A stretch of 59,009 nucleotides of DNA. Source: TM7 phylum sp. oral taxon 352 (lineage in GTDB: Bacteria; Patescibacteriota; Saccharimonadia; Saccharimonadales; Saccharimonadaceae). Under the pieces are notes generated by a model. The model was not told the origin of the DNA and searched no databases. It worked only from the letters and a program-made list of their open reading frames with translations. Both the position numbers and the translations under genes were made by a program. The DNA lies in NCBI GenBank assembly GCA_007845355.1, contig SDRQ01000003.1:1-59009 (forward strand), written 5' to 3'. This document shows positions 52,567 through 58,856 of the stretch, in pieces. The number at the start of each line of letters is the position of its first letter. The stretch's first letter is position 1.

Positions 52567-53544
52567 ATGGGAATTTTAGGTTCAGGATTACGCGATGGAT
52601 TGTCACTTCACCCAATTCGTTACCCTTGGGCGTACGATCTTTATAATCAAGCAGTGGCTAACACGTGGTTTCCAAACGAAGTTCAATTAGTTCAAGATTT
52701 GGCAGATTTTGAAAAATTGTCAGACGATGAAAAACACGCATTGAAAACGGTTATTAGCTATTTGAACCCAAACGAGTTATTGATCAATAAATCATTGGCG
52801 TTCGGTATTTATCCATACGTGAACGCGGCGGAAGCTCAACTATATTTGTCAAAACAGATGTGGGAAGAAGCCAATCACTTTATGACATTTGAATACATTA
52901 TTGAGACATTTCCGTTTGATCGCGAGGAAATTTATGCTGCGGGATTTGGCAAAAAGTCATTGGCTGACAAGGCTGACTTCCAGAATAAGCATCTGGACGT
53001 GATGCTTGATCCGAATTTGGATATTTATTCTCTGGAAGGTAAGAAAGACTTCGTTAGGTCTTTGGTAGCATATAACATTGTGCTTGAGGGAATTTGGTTC
53101 TATTCAGGCTTTATGGTTGGCATGAGTTTTCGCCAGCGTAATTTGTTGCGTAATGTCGGCTCGCTACTGGACTGGATTACTCGCGATGAAAATCTTCATT
53201 TGACGTTTGGCATCAATCTACTTTTGACGATTTTGGACGAGAACCCAGAATTGCAAACACAGGAATTTGCAGAAGAAATCCGTGGCTTGATTCTGCAGGC
53301 AGTGGAGCTTGAGAAGGCTTACAATAAGGATATGCTACCAAAGGGAATTCTGGGCTTAAATGCTGATTACGTGAACCAATATGTTATGCATATGACTGAC
53401 CGTCGTTTGCAAGAATTAGGTTTTGAGCCTGAATACAATGTGCCAAATCCAGCCAAATGGATGGCAGCCGCCAACGATACGCTGGAATTGGTGAATTTCT
53501 TTGAAAGCACAAACACTAGTTACGAAGTTAATACCACGAAGTAA
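52567..53544 (+). CDS. nrdB: Ribonucleotide reductase beta subunit, class Ic-like
   Basis: 325 residues from ATG 52567 (AAAGGAGG upstream), 14 nt after nrdA. The metal ligands can be traced: E70 (NPNELL), E101 and H104 (EANH), a later Glu (VLEGIWF), and RDENLHL. The residue four after the first His, the radical Tyr in E. coli NrdB, is Phe108 (HFMTF). The first ligand is Glu rather than Asp. Both match the Mn/Fe class Ic type known from Chlamydia. It generates the radical for NrdA. Confidence 0.94.
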   Translation: MGILGSGLRDGLSLHPIRYPWAYDLYNQAVANTWFPNEVQLVQDLADFEKLSDDEKHALKTVISYLNPNELLINKSLAFGIYPYVNAAEAQLYLSKQMWEEANHFMTFEYIIETFPFDREEIYAAGFGKKSLADKADFQNKHLDVMLDPNLDIYSLEGKKDFVRSLVAYNIVLEGIWFYSGFMVGMSFRQRNLLRNVGSLLDWITRDENLHLTFGINLLLTILDENPELQTQEFAEEIRGLILQAVELEKAYNKDMLPKGILGLNADYVNQYVMHMTDRRLQELGFEPEYNVPNPAKWMAAANDTLELVNFFESTNTSYEVNTTK

Positions 53545-53558
53545 TGGGAGTTAATGAT

Positions 53559-53954
53559 ATGAACGAATTAGCAAAAGAAATATTAGATACAGTCGAAGTT
53601 GGTGCGTTGGCAACGGTGAATGTTGATAGGACACCTCTGGTGACGCCGCTACACTTTGCGCGACTGGGTGATTCGATAGTTTGGATATCAGAGACGACTG
53701 CACGCCATTCAGAAAATGCGTTTCGAAACGGTAAGGCGGAATTTGTGGTTTGGGATGATAAAAAGCGAGCAGTTTTCTTAAAAACTAACGTGACTGAACT
53801 CCCAGAATCTGAGAAAGAGGCGGCAATGGCGGCTTATAAAGAGAAGCTGGCTGATTTTATGCCACGTTGTCAAAATCCGCAAATATACGTTGCGCCAATT
53901 GGTGAACTTGATGAAAAAACTACAACGGGCAATTGGCTGCATTTTATTGCATAA
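53559..53954 (+). CDS. Pyridoxamine-5'-phosphate-oxidase-like FMN-binding split-barrel protein
   Basis: 131 residues from ATG 53559, chosen because GGGAG lies 8 nt upstream; ATG 53544, overlapping the nrdB stop, has none. The split-barrel fold shows as GALATVNVDRTPLVTPLHFA and IYVAPIGEL. Such proteins bind FMN or related flavins and act as oxidoreductases. Placed third in the nrd operon, it could supply electrons to the reductase or its cofactor (inference). Confidence 0.82.
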   Translation: MNELAKEILDTVEVGALATVNVDRTPLVTPLHFARLGDSIVWISETTARHSENAFRNGKAEFVVWDDKKRAVFLKTNVTELPESEKEAAMAAYKEKLADFMPRCQNPQIYVAPIGELDEKTTTGNWLHFIA

Positions 53955-53999
53955 GCACTATATCTAGCGTAAAATTAGTTAAGTAACTACTAAATATAG
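53947..53999 (+). promoter_or_regulatory. Second NrdR-type promoter (CxxC tail-protein gene)
   Basis: TTGCAT (53947-53952), a 17-bp spacer and TAAAAT (53970-53975). Box 1 core CTATATCTAG (53958-53967) lies between -35 and -10. Box 2 core CTAAATATAG (53990-53999) starts 32 bp later. The geometry is the same as at nrdA. Confidence 0.72.
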
Positions 54000-54011
54000 G
54001 GGAAAATGAAA

Positions 54012-54185
54012 ATGAATGCGAATCAAATTATTACTGATGACATGACTTTGGAAGAAAAATTGAGTGCTATTGACGCAGCTCTTAAAGCGGCGCAAGAAGC
54101 GGCTGATGATCAAGCAAAGTCGAACGGTACTGTTGCGGCACCAGTTGACCCAGCAAGTTTGACTATTTGTGACGGTTGCGAATAG
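54012..54185 (+). CDS. Small CxxC-tail protein, candidate detached NrdA redox tail
   Basis: 57 residues from ATG 54012 (AGGGG 9 nt upstream; ATG 54006 adds two residues). Residues 1-35 form a predicted amphipathic helix pair (LEEKLSAIDAALKAAQEA), residues 36-50 are a Ser/Gly/Ala/Pro linker, and the end is LTICDGCE. This resembles the linker and shuttle-cysteine tail that class I NrdA proteins carry at their own C-terminus and that the NrdA here lacks. It has its own NrdR-type promoter next to nrdAB. Function is inference; it could alternatively be a metal-binding peptide. Confidence 0.75.
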   Translation: MNANQIITDDMTLEEKLSAIDAALKAAQEAADDQAKSNGTVAAPVDPASLTICDGCE

Positions 54186-54228
54186 ACCTCTAGGTTATAT
54201 TGTTTATCGAAGCACATAAAATACTAAA

Positions 54229-54270
54229 TATCTTTATCTCCAAAAGCTATAAAGATAGTTTTTTGGAGAT
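54229..54270 (+). terminator. Overlapping alternative hairpins after the tail-protein gene
   Basis: Hairpin A: TATCTTTAT (54229-54237)/ATAAAGATA (54249-54257) followed by six T, a terminator. Hairpin B: ATCTCCAAAA (54236-54245)/TTTTGGAGAT (54261-54270), which uses the loop and T run of A. The two cannot form together. Confidence 0.7.
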
Positions 54271-54312
54271 ACGAAGAGTAAATATCAAGTTGTGGTTATA
54301 TATCAACAACCA

Positions 54313-54383
54313 CCATATATAGTGTTTATGGTTTTAATTGTAACGCTATATATGTTGATTTTGACCAAATAACAGTGTATAAT
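54313..54383 (+). promoter_or_regulatory. Third NrdR-type box pair and promoter (structured RNA unit)
   Basis: Box cores CCATATATAG (54313-54322) and CTATATATGT (54345-54354) start 32 bp apart, as at the other two sites. Directly after box 2 comes TTGATT (54355-54360), a 17-bp spacer and TATAAT (54378-54383), predicting a start near 54390. The boxes sit upstream of this promoter rather than inside it. A weak TATGGT at 54327-54332 would match the other geometry. Confidence 0.65.
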
Positions 54384-54389
54384 AAAATC

Positions 54390-54590
54390 ATCATTCAATT
54401 GAGGGCAAAAACTCATATGGGGGGATGAAGTGTTGTAGCGGTCTAGAACGCCGTAAGGCAGCTACAACGATTGACAATATGTGCAGTTGTATATCGAGAC
54501 GGATGGCGTAGGTTTCAAAAAGCCCTAATGCCACAAAGGCAATAAGTGCTGTAGTCTACATCACCGGTCTCGGCATATGACTTTTTGTTT
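54390..54590 (+). ncRNA. Candidate structured noncoding RNA, about 185 nt
   Basis: A long closing stem pairs 54405-54419 with 54574-54588 (13 Watson-Crick pairs, one C-C mismatch, a G-T pair). Inside lie P2, GTTGTAGC (54432-54439)/GCTACAAC (54461-54468), capped by GCC-GTAA-GGC (GNRA-type loop). P3 is CGAGAC (54495-54500) plus GATG with CATC (54559-54562) plus GTCTCG (54567-54572), enclosing P4, GGCGTAGG/CCTAATGCC. The 3' end is a T run. I do not recognise tmRNA, SRP, RNase P, 6S or a riboswitch consensus. Confidence 0.65.
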
Positions 54591-54650
54591 ACCAAATCTA
54601 GTGCGATTCTAGATTAGTACATTATAAATTTGGGAAAAGAAAAAGAAACA

Positions 54651-54734
54651 ATGTCGATGCAGCCTCTGGCTGTACTCAGCCGATGGCAAGAAGCAACTTT
54701 AACGAAAGGATTTGCTTTATGCAAATTTGCATAA
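54651..54734 (+). CDS. Possible 27-residue leader peptide
   Basis: ATG 54651 opens 27 codons (MSMQPLAVLSRWQ...) ending at TAA 54732-54734, inside the hairpin that hides the start of the next small gene. Translation of it would melt that hairpin. The ribosome site is only A/G-rich, so support is weak. Confidence 0.28.
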   Translation: MSMQPLAVLSRWQEATLTKGFALCKFA

Positions 54735-54739
54735 ATCCT
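54707..54739 (+). promoter_or_regulatory. Hairpin sequestering ribosome site and start of the Cys-rich gene
   Basis: AGGATTT (54707-54713) can pair with AAATCCT (54733-54739). Within it lies the perfect 18-bp palindrome 54717-54734 containing the ATG (54719). Both the AAAGGA ribosome site and the start codon are hidden. Confidence 0.6.
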
Positions 54740-54865
54740 GAATGTGATAAGCATGTTATTTGCCGATACATTATCCGAAACGGTAAGAGGGTTTACCCTA
54801 AAAAGGCTAAATACTTCTCGTTTTGTACGAAAAAAGCTGTCCGACCTGATAATCAAACAGCTTAG
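54719..54865 (+). CDS. Tiny Cys-rich, zinc-finger-like protein
   Basis: 48 residues from ATG 54719, supported by AAAGGA 8 nt upstream; an in-frame ATG at 54683 lacks a ribosome site. Cys at 4, 9, 15 and about 36 (ICINPECDKHVIC, later YFSFCTKK) surround a basic stretch RNGKRVYPKKAKY, a layout like small zinc-binding nucleic-acid proteins. No named family. It lies in the third NrdR-type unit downstream of the structured RNA and before a GC-rich terminator. Confidence 0.5.
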   Translation: MQICINPECDKHVICRYIIRNGKRVYPKKAKYFSFCTKKAVRPDNQTA

Positions 54866-54916
54866 CCCGTAATCGGTTTTAGTAGGTTTCTAGTGTTGCC
54901 TATTAAAACACTCGTG

Positions 54917-54943
54917 AACGCCCGAGAAGTCGGGCGTTTATGG
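54917..54943 (+). terminator. GC-rich terminator of the structured RNA/Cys-rich unit
   Basis: AACGCCCGA (54917-54925) pairs perfectly with TCGGGCGTT (54930-54938) with a GAAG loop; the following T tract is short (TTTATGGG). Confidence 0.65.
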
Positions 54944-55004
54944 GTATTTTAATATAGCCAAAAACACTATTGATATTTTTATATTTATATAATGTTTGTT
55001 GCCC

Positions 55005-55023
55005 ACCTATTAATAGGTTTTTA
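55005..55023 (+). terminator. Weak terminator-like palindrome
   Basis: ACCTA-TTAA-TAGGT followed by five T. The surrounding 54945-55130 is AT-rich with no gene that I can support. Confidence 0.4.
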
Positions 55024-55131
55024 TTATTACTAACCATAATACTACACGTATTGTATCACTCAAAGCATAAGCTTTTCAAGTATATTATATTCCTATGTTT
55101 GTTTCGATGGTATAATTGCCACCTCTAGTTA

Positions 55132-55160
55132 TTGACAAATCAAAAATAATGTGATATCAT
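55132..55160 (+). promoter_or_regulatory. Consensus promoter of the 52-residue gene
   Basis: TTGACA (55132-55137), a 17-bp spacer and TATCAT (55155-55160), 36 nt before ATG 55197. Confidence 0.75.
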
Positions 55161-55196
55161 TTCACTGTATAAAAAATTAAAACAAAAAGGAATAAA

Positions 55197-55355
55197 ATGG
55201 CTGAAGAAAAAGATATTCACGGACTTACCGAAGGCGTATTGAGTCGAGATGATATGTCGGCATTGACATATGTATTACAGCACGTGAAAGGGTCTAGCCC
55301 AAGTTCGGCGACGAAATTAAGCCTGGAGCTGGAAGAGTTTGACGAAACAGCGTAG
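55197..55355 (+). CDS. Small acidic hypothetical protein
   Basis: 52 residues, MAEEKDIHGLTEGVLSRDDM at the start, acidic, with one predicted amphipathic helix (MSALTYVLQHVKG) and an acidic C-terminal end (LELEEFDETA). AAGGA lies 8 nt before ATG, and a near-consensus promoter is upstream. No family recognised. Its stop lies 45 nt before argS, which appears to have its own leaderless promoter. Confidence 0.6.
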   Translation: MAEEKDIHGLTEGVLSRDDMSALTYVLQHVKGSSPSSATKLSLELEEFDETA

Positions 55356-55400
55356 GGATTTAGCTAGATAATAATCCACCTCTGTTGTATACTGGACAGT

Positions 55401-57032
55401 ATGGAACAGATTATTTCTCAAGTAGTGAAGCAACTTTTTGATCAAGACATATCGATACAATTGACGCGTCCTGATCCGAAGTTTGGTGACTTTGCTACAA
55501 ATGTGGCGTTGCAATTGGCTAAGCCGCTAGGGAAGAATCCGCGTGAAATTGCGGAGATGATTGCTGAAAATCTGCGCAAGGAAGAGGAGTTTAGTGAAGT
55601 AAGCGTGGCTGGTCCAGGTTTTATCAATGTAAAACTGAGCGATCAATCCGTTCTAAATTCTTTGAAAAAAGAGCCAACAACGAAGCGCGCCGGTCAGACG
55701 GTTGTAATTGAAACTAATTGCCCGAATCCATTTAAGGCTATGCATATCGGACACGCTTTGAATGCGATTTTGGCGGACACGATGGCTAATTTGTTGGCGG
55801 TTGATGGCGCAATTGTGCATCGAGTGAGTTATCACGGTGATGTCGGAACGCATGTTGGTAAAAGTATGTGGGCGATTTTGCGTGAGATTGACGGCGATGT
55901 AAATAAATTGAACGAAATCCCAGCCGATAAGCGAAATGAATTTATGAGTCGCATGTACGTTGAAGGTGCGCGTGCGGCGAAAGAATCTCCAGAGGCGAAA
56001 GCAGAAATTGATGAGCTAGCCAAGCAGTCATTCGTCCTGGATGATCCGCTATATAAACAAGTTTACGAAATCTGTAAAAGTTGGAGTTTTGACGAAATTG
56101 ACTCTAATGTTGGGCGACTTGGAAACGTGCCGATTGAGCGACGTTACGTTGAGAGCGAAACTGAAGAGTTAGGAAAATCTTTAATTAAAGAGAAAACTCC
56201 AGAGGTGTTTACCAAATCTGACGGTGCATATGTTTTTAAGGGCAGCAAATACGGCGCGTTCGACAATGTGTTCATTGGATCTCACGGCAATGGTCTTTAT
56301 GGCGCGCATGATATGGGATTGATTCAGTTGAAGTATAAGGATTACCCAGATTTGGATTTATCGATTACGGTAAACGGCGAGGAGCAGGCGGCATACTTCC
56401 GCGGCGTGATTGCGGCTAGTGAATTGTCGATTCCAGCCTTGAAGGGAAAATTGTTCAATTACGCGACTGGCTTGGTCAAATTGACAACTGGGAAAATGAG
56501 TTCGCGAACGGGTGAGGTTGTTACAATTGGCTGGCTGTTCGATGAGTTTAAGAAGGCAATTGAAAATGCTGGTGGTGAGCCAACCGACGACGTGATTGCT
56601 GGCGCGCTTCGTTATCAATTCTTGAAAGTGAAGATCGGCGGTGACGTCATATTTGATATTAACGACGCGGTAAGTTTGACGGGAAACACGGGAAGCTACC
56701 TGCAATACGCTCACGCTCGAGCGCGGGGAATTTTAGCTAAATCCGATAAAGAAATTGCCTTTCCGACAGAGTTGTTTGACGAAGATAAGATGCTAGTCAG
56801 AAAGTTGAGTGAGTACGTGGACGTGGTTGATCGTGCTAAGGAAAGTCTGGAGCCTCATCACATCTGTACGTATTTGTTTGAATTGGCGCAAGAATTTAAT
56901 CGATATTACGAGAAAAATCAGGTTATTGGTAGCGACAAAGAGGCACATCGTGTAGGAATCGTGGCAATTTACGCCGACATTCTTAAGGCTGGACTGGCTA
57001 TTTTGGGAATCGTGGCGCCAAATAAGATATAA
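55401..57032 (+). CDS. argS: Arginyl-tRNA synthetase
   Basis: 543 residues. An Add-1-like N-domain (about 1-75) precedes the class I HIGH motif in AMHIGHALN (about 113-121). The KMSKS equivalent is KMSSRTGEV near 364, and the C-terminal DALR anticodon domain follows. It charges tRNA-Arg, including the GCG isoacceptor in this window. ATG 55401 lies 7 nt after TATACT (55388-55393), so it is probably leaderless. Confidence 0.96.
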   Translation: MEQIISQVVKQLFDQDISIQLTRPDPKFGDFATNVALQLAKPLGKNPREIAEMIAENLRKEEEFSEVSVAGPGFINVKLSDQSVLNSLKKEPTTKRAGQTVVIETNCPNPFKAMHIGHALNAILADTMANLLAVDGAIVHRVSYHGDVGTHVGKSMWAILREIDGDVNKLNEIPADKRNEFMSRMYVEGARAAKESPEAKAEIDELAKQSFVLDDPLYKQVYEICKSWSFDEIDSNVGRLGNVPIERRYVESETEELGKSLIKEKTPEVFTKSDGAYVFKGSKYGAFDNVFIGSHGNGLYGAHDMGLIQLKYKDYPDLDLSITVNGEEQAAYFRGVIAASELSIPALKGKLFNYATGLVKLTTGKMSSRTGEVVTIGWLFDEFKKAIENAGGEPTDDVIAGALRYQFLKVKIGGDVIFDINDAVSLTGNTGSYLQYAHARARGILAKSDKEIAFPTELFDEDKMLVRKLSEYVDVVDRAKESLEPHHICTYLFELAQEFNRYYEKNQVIGSDKEAHRVGIVAIYADILKAGLAILGIVAPNKI

Positions 57033-57059
57033 TATCCAATAATAAAAGGAGAATTTATT

Positions 57060-57497
57060 ATGGCAAAACCTAGTGTCGACAAATCGGCTAAAAAGTTGGT
57101 TTCTAAGAGTGTAAAGGCTGCCGCGAAAGTTGCCGCCATCAAAGAAAAGAAAATTGTAAGTGCAGCGATAAAAGACACTCACATGGCTGGATTTGTTAAT
57201 TTTATTCGCGAACAGGGCGTTGTCGGTATGGCGGTTGGTTTGGCAATCGGTACCGCAGTTGGTGATACTGTGAAAAAATTGGTAACAGCATTTATTGATC
57301 CGCTAGTGCAGCTGGTTGTCGGTTCTCAACAAGGTTTGCAATCAGCTTCATTCACAGTTGAAGTTGCTGGACGTAAAGGTGAGTTTTTATACGGCGCATT
57401 TGTTAGCTCGTTAATCACGTTGATAGCCGTTGCATTTGTTGTATATGCAATCATTCACTTCTTGAAACTCGATAAATTAGATAAGAAAAAGAATTAA
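57060..57497 (+). CDS. mscL: Large-conductance mechanosensitive channel MscL
   Basis: 145 residues: a basic N-terminal extension of about 40 residues (Lys/Ala-rich), then the MscL core with NFIREQGVVGMAVGLAIGTAVG (TM1, about 45-70, containing the Gly-rich gate), a loop, and TM2 (about 105-130). It ends with the charged FLKLDKLDKKKN. It releases solutes on hypo-osmotic shock. GGAG lies before ATG 57060, 27 nt after argS. Confidence 0.9.
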   Translation: MAKPSVDKSAKKLVSKSVKAAAKVAAIKEKKIVSAAIKDTHMAGFVNFIREQGVVGMAVGLAIGTAVGDTVKKLVTAFIDPLVQLVVGSQQGLQSASFTVEVAGRKGEFLYGAFVSSLITLIAVAFVVYAIIHFLKLDKLDKKKN

Positions 57498-57501
57498 AAC
57501 C

Positions 57502-58206
57502 TTAACTAATAAGCGTGCCTACTGATTCTCCGCGGGTTGCGCGGAGAATATTTCCGTCTGTAAGCAAATCACAAATTACAACTGGAATATGCTCGTCCAT
57601 TGCTAGTCCAATTGCCGCCTTATCCATAACGGCAATGTTAGGATTTGTTAGAGCTTCTTGATAAGATAAATGATCAATTTTTACGGCGTCAGGGAATTTC
57701 ATAGGATCTTTATCATAAACTCCGTCGACTTTTGTCGTTTTAACGACGGCATCACATTGCATTTCTAGTGCTAAGTTTAAAGCTGCGGTATCAGTAGTCA
57801 AGAATGGTCGGCCGGTGCCGCACGCCACGATTACGATGCGGTTTTTCTTAATATGGCTAATTGCGCGTCGGAAAGTATAGTGGTCGATAAATTGATTGAC
57901 TTCAACCGTAGATAATGCGCGAGTTGGCAGTCCCGCGTCATTTAATACGTCAGACAGGGCAATTGCATTCATTAGCGTAGAAAGCATCCCGATATTATGA
58001 GCGGAAACAGGTTGAATTCCTTGACCGATGATTTGATTACCGCGAACGTAATTGCCACCGCCAACCATAATTACAATTTCAGCCCCGTCGTCCAGCGCTG
58101 GTCGAATTTGTTCAGCAATCCAGCGAGCGCGTTTTGGGTCAAAGCCGCTGGCGAATTCGCCTTGAAGTTGTTCGCCGGAGAGTTTGAGGAGAATACGTTT
58201 GGTCAT
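57502..58206 (-). CDS. pyrH: Uridylate kinase
   Basis: 234 residues, amino-acid-kinase fold: RILLKLSGEQLQG at the N-terminus, VMVGGGNYVRG, and the UMP-binding ACGTGRPFLTTDTAA (about 126-140). It phosphorylates UMP to UDP and so feeds nucleotide-sugar and dNTP synthesis. ATG 58206 lies 6 nt after TACACT (58218-58213, minus) with no ribosome site, so it is leaderless. It converges with mscL (4-nt gap). Confidence 0.95.
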   Translation of the reverse strand: MTKRILLKLSGEQLQGEFASGFDPKRARWIAEQIRPALDDGAEIVIMVGGGNYVRGNQIIGQGIQPVSAHNIGMLSTLMNAIALSDVLNDAGLPTRALSTVEVNQFIDHYTFRRAISHIKKNRIVIVACGTGRPFLTTDTAALNLALEMQCDAVVKTTKVDGVYDKDPMKFPDAVKIDHLSYQEALTNPNIAVMDKAAIGLAMDEHIPVVICDLLTDGNILRATRGESVGTLIS

Positions 58207-58285
58207 GACACCAGTGTATCATAGCGCGCTTGAAAATAACATAAATGCAAAAGGGAGGCGGCAGTGTAATACAAATTGCGATTTG

Positions 58286-58333
58286 CTATACAAATATTCG
58301 TTTTTTAAGTTAGACAAACTAGACAAGAAAAAG
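58286..58333 (+). pseudogene. Possible remnant of an MscL C-terminus
   Basis: 16 codons read LYKYSFFKLDKLDKKK. The last ten residues match the end of the intact mscL product (FLKLDKLDKKKN) with different codons. No other MscL sequence surrounds it. Low-complexity chance similarity is possible. Confidence 0.3.
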
Positions 58334-58400
58334 CTAAGACGCTTACGTTTGCTATTTTACTTTCTCCTATCTACAATGTGAGTATAAAGGAGAGAGTAGT

Positions 58401-58856
58401 GTGAAAGATGGAGTTCGGCGTCCGAGCTATTTACGTAGATCGCAAGAACCTGGCAGTAGTCATTTATTGAGTCGAAATATTGAAAGACCCAGTCAACCGT
58501 CGTATAGTTATGGTGAACCGCCCGAACAGAGGCGACAGCGTTTAAAAGAATTGCGGGAACGGTACAGTAAACTACCGGAAACTCCTTTTGCTGACTATGA
58601 TCTTGGTGACAAAAAACTACCTGCATATAAGCACAAAGCAGAGATATTAGACACATTATCGAAAAGTAAAATATCCTGGCTGTGCGGACCGACGGGTAGT
58701 GGTAAAACGACACAAACCGCTCAGTATGCACTGGAGCGGTTTGATCATGTCGTGGTGTTGATGCCGCGGCGGGTTATTGTCGATAATGTTACTGAATATG
58801 TCGAGAAGAGTTTGCGTGAACAGCTTGGCGAACAATATCCTAATCACTTGGTGTGA
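58401..58856 (+). pseudogene. N-terminal fragment of a DEAH-type ATP-dependent helicase
   Basis: 151 codons from GTG 58401 (AAGGAG upstream). After a 75-residue basic Pro/Arg-rich N-terminus comes motif I, WLCGPTGSGKTTQTAQ (about 94-109), and motif Ia-like VVVLMPRRVIVDN, as in HrpA/HrpB helicases. It stops at TGA 58854 where the family continues (G-Y-x-x-R). The downstream sequence belongs to another protein, so the gene is broken or the sequence is chimeric here. Confidence 0.75.

Noticed and set aside
54425-54511. 28-codon Cys-containing frame (starts MKCCSGLERR) in the structured RNA
   Set aside because: The G run before it leaves no spacing for initiation, and the segment is better explained by the strong P2/P3 RNA stems.
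54390-54940. tmRNA, RNase P RNA, SRP RNA or 6S RNA for the structured transcript
   Set aside because: No tRNA-like end with CCA, no P4 consensus of RNase P, no SRP GGAAG core, and multiple stems rather than the single-bubble rod of 6S.
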